Source of the DNA: Candidatus Zixiibacteriota bacterium | GTDB taxonomy: Bacteria > Zixibacteria > MSB-5A5 > SM1-73 | Reading direction: 5' to 3' | Assembly: GCA_022866585.1 (NCBI GenBank) | Contig: JALHUP010000039.1 | Span: 1 to 6,503, forward strand | Length of the DNA stretch: 6,503 nucleotides | Shown here: piece by piece, positions 1-3,762 of the stretch | How positions within the stretch are numbered: the first letter of the stretch is position 1 | Layout: every line of letters begins with the position of its first letter | Translations under genes and position numbers: made by a program | Notes under the pieces: model-generated | Told to the model about the DNA's origin: nothing | Database searches by the model: none | Seen by the model: only the letters and a program-made list of their open reading frames with translations

Positions 1-26
1 GGCTCAGCCTGGTAGAGCACTTGGTT
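1..26 (+). repeat. Partial tRNA-Pro copy (5' half, cut at the anticodon loop)
   Basis: These 26 bases are identical to positions 686-711 inside the complete tRNA-Pro, that is, from base 9 of the tRNA through the D arm and the 5' anticodon stem to U33. Identity stops exactly where the anticodon begins. The following bases (GGAAAAAGGAG) cannot form the 3' anticodon stem, so this is not a working tRNA. The acceptor 5' strand, if present, lies before the window. The fragment forms the leader of the antitoxin gene and makes a direct repeat with a period of 685 bp around the toxin-antitoxin pair. Confidence 0.9.
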
Positions 27-42
27 GGAAAAAGGAGAGGTC

Positions 43-294
43 ATGAAAAAAAGCTTTGAGGACAGAATAGAAATAAACCCTAAGGTTATGTTGGGCAAGC
101 CAGTGATTAAAGGGACACGTATTCCGGTCTATTTAATTCTGGAACTATACGCAGGCGGTTATTCCTCCAAGAAAATTTTAAAAGCATATCCCACCCTAAC
201 AGAAGAAGATTTGAAGGCCGCTTTGGCGTATGCTTCTCAGACCTTGAAGAATGAAGAGATCCGAGAATACATAATTCAAGGAAAAGGGGCATGA
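43..294 (+). CDS. DUF433 family antitoxin
   Basis: An 83-residue protein of the DUF433 family, small winged-helix proteins usually encoded just before a PIN-like toxin and taken to be its antitoxin and DNA-binding autorepressor. The family signature G-K-P-V-I-K-G-T-R-I-P-V is at residues 18-29. It is followed by a helix-rich part (about 31-64) with the typical Y-P-x-L-T-x-E-D-L-x-A-A-L pattern at 49-61. The ATG at 43 is chosen because a strong ribosome binding site (AAAGGAGAGG, 31-40) precedes it; the in-frame TTG at 25 lies inside the tRNA fragment and would overlap that site. The stop overlaps the toxin start by 4 bases (ATGA), indicating translational coupling. No promoter is visible in the window, so transcription must start upstream or within the tRNA-derived leader. 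Family assignment is firm; the antitoxin role follows from gene order and family knowledge. Confidence 0.88.
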   Translation: MKKSFEDRIEINPKVMLGKPVIKGTRIPVYLILELYAGGYSSKKILKAYPTLTEEDLKAALAYASQTLKNEEIREYIIQGKGA

Positions 295-665
295 GATTTC
301 TCCTTGATGAAAATATTTCACCGCAAACAGGAAAACTTCTCAAATATTGGGGATTTGATGTAAGCTCGATAGCGGGAAAAGATATGAGGGGTGTTGGTGA
401 CTTAGAAGTTATTCGAATTGCCAAAAAAGAAAAAAGGGTAATAATTACCCAAGACTTAGATTTTGGCAGAGTCTATTACTTCATGATGAAAGCAGATGTG
501 GGAATAATAGTAATCAGGCAAAAGAGGATTCAAACAGTCGAGATGGTTAACCAAGCTTTAAAGAGATTATTTGAATTTATCCGAAAAGAAAATATCAATG
601 AGGAGATCTTCACACGATCTCTTACTATCATTACTGAAAAGAAAATACGCATTGTCACCAAATGA
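291..665 (+). CDS. DUF5615 PIN-like toxin (Mut7-C-type nuclease fold)
   Basis: A 124-residue protein of the DUF5615 / Mut7-C-like PIN group, predicted metal-dependent RNases that act as the toxin partner of DUF433 proteins. Acidic residues expected for the metal site are visible: D6-E7-N8 at the N-terminus, D37 in G-V-G-D-L-E-V, and D55 and D57 in I-T-Q-D-L-D-F-G (52-59). The hydrophobic strand G-I-I-V-I-R (71-76) is also typical. Length is usual for the family and the frame is intact, so the toxin is probably functional. It overlaps the antitoxin by 4 bases and ends only 12 bases before the first base of tRNA-Pro, so the two probably share a transcript or the tRNA promoter lies inside this gene. 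The RNA target cannot be told from the sequence; a tRNA target would be by analogy with VapC toxins only. Confidence 0.87.
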   Translation: MRFLLDENISPQTGKLLKYWGFDVSSIAGKDMRGVGDLEVIRIAKKEKRVIITQDLDFGRVYYFMMKADVGIIVIRQKRIQTVEMVNQALKRLFEFIRKENINEEIFTRSLTIITEKKIRIVTK

Positions 666-677
666 AGGAATAATTTT

Positions 678-751
678 CGGGGCGTGGCTCAGCCTGGTAG
701 AGCACTTGGTTCGGGACCAAGGTGTCGCTGGTTCAAATCCAGTCGCCCCGA
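678..751 (+). tRNA. tRNA-Pro (anticodon CGG)
   Basis: A complete cloverleaf can be folded. The acceptor stem is CGGGGCG (678-684) with CGCCCCG (744-750), all Watson-Crick. The D stem is GCTC/GAGC (687-690/700-703). The anticodon stem is CTTGG/CCAAG (705-709/717-721) with loop TTCGGGA (710-716), giving anticodon CGG at 712-714, which reads proline codon CCG. The T stem is GCTGG/CCAGT with loop TTCAAAT. The discriminator is A751; C1-G72 with A73 is typical of bacterial tRNA-Pro. CCA is not encoded. No intrinsic terminator separates it from the following gene. Confidence 0.96.
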
Positions 752-759
752 TGTTAAAG

Positions 760-787
760 GCGGTTAATGGTTCGTGGTTCATAGTTC
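760..787 (-). repeat. GAACYRY heptad repeat tract 1 (minus orientation)
   Basis: Read on the minus strand, the tract is a run of 7-base units: GAACTAT (787-781), GAACCAC (780-774), GAACCAT (773-767), then a decayed TAACCGC (766-760). It begins 8 bases after the tRNA-Pro end and runs directly into the start codon of the next gene; the ATG at 788 continues the phase of the next unit. The same units occur in direct orientation at 3123-3150 and 3243-3277. Confidence 0.8.
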
Positions 788-1261
788 ATGGTAAAAAACA
801 AAATCTTTATTGGGGTAATAGGAGGGGGAGATTGTTCAGATGAAGTATACAAATTAGCGGAACAAGTAGGGGAGAGGATTGCCAAAGCCGGGGCGGTCTT
901 GGTCTGTGGGGGACTGGGTGGAGTAATGGAGGCGGCCTGCAAAGGAGCAAAAAAGGAAGATGGAACTACCATCGGAATTCTACCCGGCATTGACAAAAGC
1001 CAGGCTAATTCATATATAGATTTTCCTATCCTCACCGGATTAGGAGAGGGAAGGAATCTTCTGGTTATCAGAAACTCTGATGTGGTAATTGCTCTTCCCG
1101 GAGAGTATGGAACTTTATCTGAGATCGGATTCTGTCTGAAGCTGGGGAAACCAATAATCGGTCTTTTTACCTGGGATGTCTCCGAAGCCATAATCAAAGC
1201 AAAAAACGCAGAAGAAGCAGTTAAGATCGCTTTGAGTAAGGTGAACAAGGATGGCGGATGA
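788..1261 (+). CDS. TIGR00725 family protein (LOG-like, SLOG Rossmann fold)
   Basis: A 157-residue protein of the TIGR00725 family, related to the LOG/lysine-decarboxylase-like nucleotide-binding proteins. Visible marks are the glycine-rich start I-G-V-I-G-G-G (8-14), G-G-L-G-G-V-M-E-A (41-49), the G-R-N segment (88-90), and P-G-E-Y-G-T-L-S-E (104-112), which corresponds to the LOG PGGxGTxxE motif with the second G replaced by E106. The biochemical function of this subgroup is not settled; nucleotide or nucleotide-sugar binding or hydrolysis is the reasonable expectation. Neighbouring apt would fit a nucleotide-salvage setting, but that is inference. Start: the ATG at 788 is the only good choice, since an in-frame TAG lies at 782-784 and the glycine-rich strand begins soon after. 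There is no Shine-Dalgarno site, and the ATG lies in the heptad repeat. The 3' end overlaps acyP by 11 bases. Confidence 0.87.
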   Translation: MVKNKIFIGVIGGGDCSDEVYKLAEQVGERIAKAGAVLVCGGLGGVMEAACKGAKKEDGTTIGILPGIDKSQANSYIDFPILTGLGEGRNLLVIRNSDVVIALPGEYGTLSEIGFCLKLGKPIIGLFTWDVSEAIIKAKNAEEAVKIALSKVNKDGG

Positions 1262-1535
1262 ACTGGTTAGTGCTCATCTTTTGATTTCTGGCATGGTTCA
1301 GGGAGTGGGCTATCGTTGGTTCGTGATGAGAAAGGCAAATGAATATGATTTGAAAGGTTATGTCCGAAATTTGTATACTGATGATGTGGAGGTAGAAGTA
1401 GAAGGAGGCAAGGGACTGATTACAGAATTCATAAAAGATTTGCGGAGCGGTCCCAGGTCTGCCCACGTCACTGATATAAAAATTCAATGGGGAGATTATC
1501 GAGGTAAATATAAAAATTTTGACATTAAATTTTGA
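1251..1535 (+). CDS. acyP: Acylphosphatase
   Basis: A 94-residue acylphosphatase, the small cytoplasmic enzyme that hydrolyses carboxyl-phosphate bonds such as those in acetyl phosphate or 1,3-bisphosphoglycerate. The signature G-M-V-Q-G-V-G-Y-R-W-F-V is at residues 14-25, with catalytic R22 in the phosphate-binding loop, and the second catalytic residue N40 is in G-Y-V-R-N-L (36-41). Length matches the family (about 90-100). It starts 11 bases inside the end of the preceding gene, so the two are translationally coupled and in one operon. A weak purine-rich site (AAGG near 1236-1239, and AAGG just before the ATG) serves initiation. Met15 in place of the more usual Arg/Lys before V-Q-G-V-G is a mild variation that should not affect catalysis. 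All key residues are present, so it is likely active. Confidence 0.95.
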   Translation: MADELVSAHLLISGMVQGVGYRWFVMRKANEYDLKGYVRNLYTDDVEVEVEGGKGLITEFIKDLRSGPRSAHVTDIKIQWGDYRGKYKNFDIKF

Positions 1536-1547
1536 GTATAGAAAGGA

Positions 1548-1566
1548 GTAGCGAGACTTGTCTCGC
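1548..1566. repeat. GTAG-headed hairpin, copy 1 (acyP-apt spacer)
   Basis: GTA is followed by a perfect 6-bp stem, GCGAGA (1551-1556) and TCTCGC (1561-1566), closing the tetraloop CTTG. It lies between acyP and apt, 35 bases before the apt start, and is not followed by a T-run, so a simple terminator is unlikely. The layout (GTAG head, perfect stem, CTT in the loop region) is shared with hairpins at 2147-2215, 5548-5574 and 5675-5699. Confidence 0.75.
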
Positions 1567-1600
1567 GTCTTCTTCTTTATTCTCGTACGAAGGAGCAAAA

Positions 1601-2140
1601 ATGACAGAACCACAATGGAATATAGAAAAACTCATGCGGCTCATAAGAGATGTCCCTGATTATCCCAAAAAAGGGATAGTTTTCAAAGACATCACTACCC
1701 TGTTAAAAAGGGGAGACGCTTTTGATGAGGTGGTCAACATATTTTTCGAAAAATGCAAAGATAAGAAGGTGGATTTGGTAGCTGCGGTGGAGTCGCGCGG
1801 GTTCATCTTTGGAGGAGTGCTGGCAAACCGATTGAAGGTGGGGTTTGTTCCTATCAGAAAATTTGGCAAGCTTCCGGCAGATACGGTGGAACAGAAATAT
1901 GACCTGGAATATGGCACCGATACGCTGGAAATCCATAAAGATGCGGTCCTGCCCGGACAAAAAGTTTTGATCGTAGACGATCTTTTAGCCACCGGGGGAA
2001 CCATCAAAGCCGCCTGCAAGTTGGTGGAAAAGCTAGGAGGCCAAGTGGTAGGAATTTTAATCATGATTGAGCTTGGATTTCTGAATGGCAGAGATAAGCT
2101 GAAGGATTATGATCTTTTTACTTTGATTAAATATGATTGA
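1601..2140 (+). CDS. apt: Adenine phosphoribosyltransferase
   Basis: A 179-residue type I phosphoribosyltransferase that converts adenine and PRPP to AMP and pyrophosphate (purine salvage, cytoplasm). The PRPP-binding motif V-L-I-V-D-D-L-L-A-T-G-G-T is at residues 122-134. The upstream E-S-R-G-F-I-F-G (64-71), the P-I-R-K segment (84-88) and the flexible loop Y-D-L-E-Y-G (100-105) are all typical of bacterial APRT, as is the N-terminal D-x-P-D-Y-P-K-K-G-I-V-F-K-D-I-T (17-32). The ATG at 1601 is chosen because GAAGGAG (1589-1595) precedes it at good spacing and the protein then has the family's normal length. A longer reading from TTG 1532 would add residues translated from the hairpin at 1548-1566 and is rejected. 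It lies 65 bases after acyP and is probably read in the same operon. Confidence 0.95.
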   Translation: MTEPQWNIEKLMRLIRDVPDYPKKGIVFKDITTLLKRGDAFDEVVNIFFEKCKDKKVDLVAAVESRGFIFGGVLANRLKVGFVPIRKFGKLPADTVEQKYDLEYGTDTLEIHKDAVLPGQKVLIVDDLLATGGTIKAACKLVEKLGGQVVGILIMIELGFLNGRDKLKDYDLFTLIKYD

Positions 2141-2146
2141 GAATTT

Positions 2147-2215
2147 GTAGCCGCAATCTTTAGATTGCGAAAGATAATCGGCATAATGTTATCGCAGACT
2201 AAAGTCTGCGGCTAC
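2147..2215. repeat. Paired GTAG hairpin element (head-to-head double hairpin)
   Basis: A 69-base element directly after apt. Outer arms GTAGCCGC (2147-2154) and GCGGCTAC (2208-2215) are perfect 8-bp inverted repeats. Inside each arm lies its own hairpin: CGCAATCT/AGATTGCG (2152-2159/2162-2169) and CGCAGACT/AGTCTGCG (2193-2200/2203-2210). The centre has a further 5-bp stem, GATAA/TTATC (2173-2177/2189-2193). It can form either two small hairpins or one long three-part stem. Two substitutions separate the left unit from the inverted right unit and both are compensated within the stem. No T-run follows. The arrangement resembles REP/BIME-like elements or a small MITE. Confidence 0.8.
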
Positions 2216-2296
2216 ATCCTTTGATCACGTACGAATAGAGTCAAACAGAAAGAACGGAGCAAAGGAGTATTGTCGGTGAGGCATGATGAAGCCTAC

Positions 2297-2326
2297 TTGA
2301 TAGCAGATTTTAGGAACAAATATGAA
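2297..2326 (+). promoter_or_regulatory. Possible sigma70-type promoter for hicBA
   Basis: TTGATA (2297-2302) and TATGAA (2321-2326) are separated by 18 bases and end 32 bases before the hicB start. The match to consensus is 5 of 6 and 4 of 6 bases. The position fits an autoregulated antitoxin gene, but AT-rich DNA gives such matches easily. Confidence 0.35.
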
Positions 2327-2358
2327 TAAGGATGCAAATGTAACATGAGGAGTAGACG

Positions 2359-2565
2359 ATGTTAAGGCATTTTACCCTTGAGTATTGGGTAGATGAAGGA
2401 TGGTATGTAGGGAGGCTGAAGGAGGTCCCGGGTGTCTTCAGTCAGGGAGAATCTCTGGAGGAATTGGAAGAGAATATCAAAGATGCATTTCACTTAATGA
2501 TGGAGGAAGAGGAGATTGCGCCCGGATTTGAGACGAAGAGTAAAGATATAGGAGTGGAGATTTGA
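2359..2565 (+). CDS. hicB: HicB family antitoxin (short form)
   Basis: A 68-residue HicB-type protein (UPF0150), the antitoxin that blocks the HicA mRNA interferase. It shows the degenerate RNase-H-like fold pattern: strand F-T-L-E-Y-W (5-10), D-E-G-W-Y-V-G (12-18), P-G-V-F-S-Q-G-E-S-L-E-E-L-E-E-N-I-K-D-A (24-43), matching the family's usual G-Y-V-A...P-G-C-x-T-Q-G-x-T-x-E-E-A. It lacks the extra C-terminal DNA-binding domain of long HicB proteins; such short forms are common. The start ATG is preceded by GAGGAG (2347-2352). It overlaps hicA by 4 bases (TTGA at 2562-2565). The hicB frame is intact although its partner is cut short, so the antitoxin may now be an orphan. Confidence 0.9.
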   Translation: MLRHFTLEYWVDEGWYVGRLKEVPGVFSQGESLEELEENIKDAFHLMMEEEEIAPGFETKSKDIGVEI

Positions 2566-2660
2566 AACGCCGGGATCTAATTCGAGAGCTAGTTAAGGCT
2601 GGATGTTATCTCAGACGCCGTGGTAAAAAACATGATATATATGCAAACCCCGAATTCTAA
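2562..2660 (+). pseudogene. hicA: HicA toxin, truncated
   Basis: A TTG start overlapping the hicB stop opens a 32-codon frame that reads as the N-terminal half of HicA, the dsRBD-fold mRNA interferase. K-R-R-D-L-I-R-E-L-V-K-A-G-C-Y (2-16), then R-R-R-G-K-K-H-D-I-Y-A-N-P (18-30), includes the catalytic histidine H24. HicA proteins usually run to about 60-80 residues, with a V-P-R-H-x-E-I segment and a C-terminal helix; here E-F-stop follows N-P. A one-base shift in the CCCC run (2648-2651) would continue as N-P-N-S-N-R-K-E-V, which resembles the normal HicA continuation for a few residues, but then stops at 2683-2685 without the P-R-H part. I therefore read it as a decayed gene, by frameshift and/or replacement of its 3' half. 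AGGAG at 2550-2554 would serve as its ribosome binding site. Confidence 0.75.
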
Positions 2661-2677
2661 CCGTAAGGAGGTGAAAG

Positions 2678-2893
2678 ATGATTGAAAAAACTGTGATTTT
2701 GCCAGTTAGCACGCCAGTCGAGGTCGAGCTGAGCGCTGATAGTAAGGGGATAGCCAGTTTAGGTATTAGGATCAATGGGAGCAATTGGTGTCCTCTGGCT
2801 TCGGGTGTGACCATGCCGGCACCGGGCAACCGCCAGACTTGGCCTAAAACCATTGGCGACATCTGGAAAGCGCCGCCTTCCACGTTCCCATAA
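2678..2893 (+). CDS. Hypothetical small protein, unrecognised
   Basis: I do not recognise this 71-residue frame. The case for it being translated is an almost perfect Shine-Dalgarno sequence (AAGGAGGTG, 2665-2673) four bases before the ATG. Residues 4-45 look protein-like, with alternating strands (T-V-I-L-P-V, V-E-V-E-L, G-I-A-S-L-G-I-R-I). Residues 46-71 are rich in Pro and Trp (P-A-P-G-N-R-Q-T-W-P, I-W-K-A-P-P-S-T-F-P) and look less like a folded domain. No signal peptide or membrane segment is seen. After the TAA at 2891 the same frame stays open for 55 more codons to 3061, so the gene may have been longer and stopped early. It follows truncated hicA by 17 bases; the material may have arrived when hicA was broken. 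A spurious ORF over a structured or decayed element is the alternative. Confidence 0.4.
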   Translation: MIEKTVILPVSTPVEVELSADSKGIASLGIRINGSNWCPLASGVTMPAPGNRQTWPKTIGDIWKAPPSTFP

Positions 2894-3122
2894 ATCCCCG
2901 GCAGAAGAAAAGAGCGTTGGAGAGGATGCAACAACCATGATGTAAAAAAGCTCAGTTATGAGCAGGGTGAGTTTGAATACGGTTACAGATGCATGTTATC
3001 ATCCAGAAGATGTAAGGGGGTAAACCAAAGATTCAGAAAGAAGTCAACTGTAAACTCGTAAGTGCAGATAAATCACTTCATAGGAAATGATTCATAGCAA
3101 AACCTCGTGAGATCTTTTCTAC
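2894..3122. other. Gene-poor stretch after the hypothetical ORF
   Basis: No recognisable gene is seen here. The + frame of the preceding ORF stays open to TAA at 3059-3061, giving a basic, cysteine- and arginine-rich reading that does not resemble a known protein. Small inverted repeats are GCTCA/TGAGC (2950-2954/2959-2963) and AAGTG/CACTT (3060-3064/3074-3078). This may be remnant DNA of an element that disrupted hicA. Confidence 0.4.
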
Positions 3123-3150
3123 GAACTATGAACCACGCACCATGAACTGT
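3123..3150 (+). repeat. GAACYRY heptad repeat tract 2
   Basis: Four consecutive 7-base units: GAACTAT (3123), GAACCAC (3130), GCACCAT (3137), GAACTGT (3144). Units 1 and 2 are the same two words, in the same order, as tract 1 read on the minus strand. The tract leads into the imperfect hairpin at 3150-3191. Confidence 0.8.
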
Positions 3151-3191
3151 TTTTTCTGTTGGTATGGGACACCTTGTCCGATACCAGAAAA
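3150..3191. repeat. Imperfect long hairpin between two heptad tracts
   Basis: GGTAT (3161-3165) pairs with ATACC (3181-3185) and GGACA (3167-3171) with TGTCC (3175-3179) across one mismatch, around loop CCT. A flanking T-rich/A-rich pair (TTTTTCT with AGAAAAA) can extend the stem with a GTT bulge. The inner part carries the CTTGTCC word also seen in the hairpin at 5675-5699. A second, looser inverted repeat follows: CCTCAC (3193-3198) with GTGAGG (3233-3238). Confidence 0.55.
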
Positions 3192-3242
3192 ACCTCACGT
3201 CGTGGCCAGGGTGTCCTTGACGAACCAGAGTGGTGAGGAGGG

Positions 3243-3277
3243 GAACCATGAACTACGAACTGTGAACTATCAACTGA
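3243..3277 (+). repeat. GAACYRY heptad repeat tract 3
   Basis: Five consecutive 7-base units: GAACCAT (3243), GAACTAC (3250), GAACTGT (3257), GAACTAT (3264) and a decayed CAACTGA (3271). It ends 6 bases before the first base of tRNA-Arg and occupies the place where the tRNA promoter would be expected; no clear -35/-10 pair is seen there. Confidence 0.82.
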
Positions 3278-3283
3278 ATTCCT

Positions 3284-3358
3284 GCCCCCGTAGCTCAGTT
3301 TGGATAGAGCAAAGGTTTCCTAAACCTTTGGTCGCCCGTTCAAGTCGGGCCGGGGGTA
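3284..3358 (+). tRNA. tRNA-Arg (anticodon CCT)
   Basis: A full cloverleaf is present. The acceptor stem is GCCCCCG (3284-3290) with CGGGGGT (3351-3357), with a terminal G-U pair. The D stem is GCTC/GAGC (3293-3296/3307-3310) with loop AGTTTGGATA, placing A after the GG pair as in arginine tRNAs. The anticodon stem is AAGGT/ACCTT (3312-3316/3324-3328) with loop TTCCTAA, giving anticodon CCT at 3319-3321, which reads AGG. The T stem is GCCCG/CGGGC with loop TTCAAGT. The discriminator is A3358; CCA is not encoded. Confidence 0.95.
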
Positions 3359-3419
3359 GTAAAAAACAGCGATACAGTGAAAAAGTAAGAGAATGAAGGT
3401 ACTGTGTAAATAAATATTG

Positions 3420-3441
3420 AGTTGGTTGCCCAACTATTTTT
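3420..3441 (+). terminator. Possible intrinsic terminator after tRNA-Arg
   Basis: AGTTGG (3420-3425) and CCAACT (3430-3435) form a 6-bp stem around TTGC, followed by ATTTTT (3436-3441). It sits 61 bases after the tRNA. The stem is short and only half GC, so it would be of moderate strength. Confidence 0.5.
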
Positions 3442-3454
3442 CTCCCGAGTTTCG

Positions 3455-3488
3455 TTTCCGCCAAAGGCGGATCCACCTTTGGCAGAAA
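3455..3488. repeat. 34-bp palindrome centred on GGATCC
   Basis: Arms TTTC-C-GCCAAAGG-C-GG and CC-A-CCTTTGGC-A-GAAA pair around the centre of GGATCC (3469-3474), with only two mismatches (3459/3484 and 3468/3475). On the + strand these are C-A mismatches; in a minus-strand transcript they would be G-U wobbles, so the RNA stem would be continuous. A small hairpin, CCGCC/GGCGG (3458-3462/3466-3470), is nested in the left arm. A-run and T-run follow at 3485-3497. Confidence 0.75.
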
Positions 3489-3513
3489 AAAAATTTTTGA
3501 TTGCGTCTGCATA

Positions 3514-3616
3514 TCGTTTGTCGTAAAGTCGTTGTCGTTTATGGTGTTAAAACCAAAGGCGAAACCGACTTCGGAAACCGATATGTGACCGAAACCCAAA
3601 CCGATAACCGATAAAC
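3514..3616. repeat. Irregular short-repeat tract (TCGTT / ACCGATA words)
   Basis: The left part repeats TCGTT-like words at 3514, 3521, 3529 and 3535 (spacings 7, 8, 6). The right part repeats AAACCGA-like words and ends with an exact tandem of ACCGATA (3600-3606, 3607-3613) plus AAC. The left words are T/G-rich and the right words A/C-rich, giving a loosely inverted layout. No coding frame of interest covers it. Confidence 0.5.
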
Positions 3617-3717
3617 AAACTTAAGCCACAGACTCCATTTGTGTATAAAATATAATTTGGTTTATAAAAACAAAAAGTGTATCCTTTCCCTGAATGAAAA
3701 AAATCATTAAATTGTGC

Positions 3718-3745
3718 TTGACAATTCTTTGCAAATAAATATAAT
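3718..3745 (+). promoter_or_regulatory. Strong sigma70-type promoter of the outer-membrane protein gene
   Basis: TTGACA (3718-3723) and TATAAT (3740-3745) both match consensus perfectly, with a 16-base spacer. AT-rich sequence upstream (3640-3715) could act as an UP element. Transcription would begin near 3752, leaving an untranslated leader of about 85 bases before the ATG at 3837. Two perfect hexamers at acceptable spacing make this the clearest promoter in the window. Confidence 0.85.
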
Positions 3746-3762
3746 GTATACTCGATTTACGA

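Noticed and set aside
25..42. TTG start at 25 for the DUF433 antitoxin
   Set aside because: It lies in the tRNA fragment and upstream of the strong ribosome binding site that serves the ATG at 43.
567..782. Minus-strand ORF with a G-A-T-G-F-E-P-A-T-P-W-S-R-T-K reading
   Set aside because: It is the antisense translation of tRNA-Pro, a well-known false ORF type; it also runs through the toxin gene end and the heptad tract.
1532..1600. N-terminal extension of apt from TTG 1532
   Set aside because: It has no good ribosome binding site, the extension translates the hairpin, and the ATG at 1601 has a clear AAGGAG and gives normal family length.
1660..2064. Minus-strand ORFs opposite apt
   Set aside because: They are shadows of the apt coding frame with no independent support.
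2225..2329. Small open frame ending V-L-S-V-R-H-D-E-A-Y-L-I-A-D-F-R-N-K-Y-E
   Set aside because: It looks somewhat protein-like and has AAGGAG at 2262-2267 before GTG 2276, but only 17 residues would follow and it overlaps the probable hicB promoter; possibly a gene remnant, not supportable as a gene.
2611..2934. 107-codon minus-strand ORF
   Set aside because: It overlaps the better supported + strand frame and hicA, with no ribosome binding site or domain that I recognise.
3142..3396. 84-codon + strand ORF running over the hairpins, heptads and tRNA-Arg
   Set aside because: It reads straight through a tRNA gene and repeats, and has no ribosome binding site or recognisable domain.
3270..3599. 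Minus-strand ORF with P-P-A-R-L-E-R-A-T-K-G-L reading
   Set aside because: Antisense translation of tRNA-Arg plus repeat DNA; no protein-like composition outside the tRNA.
760..3616. CRISPR array suggested by repeated short words
   Set aside because: Units are 7 bases long and contiguous, with no unique spacers and no cas genes.
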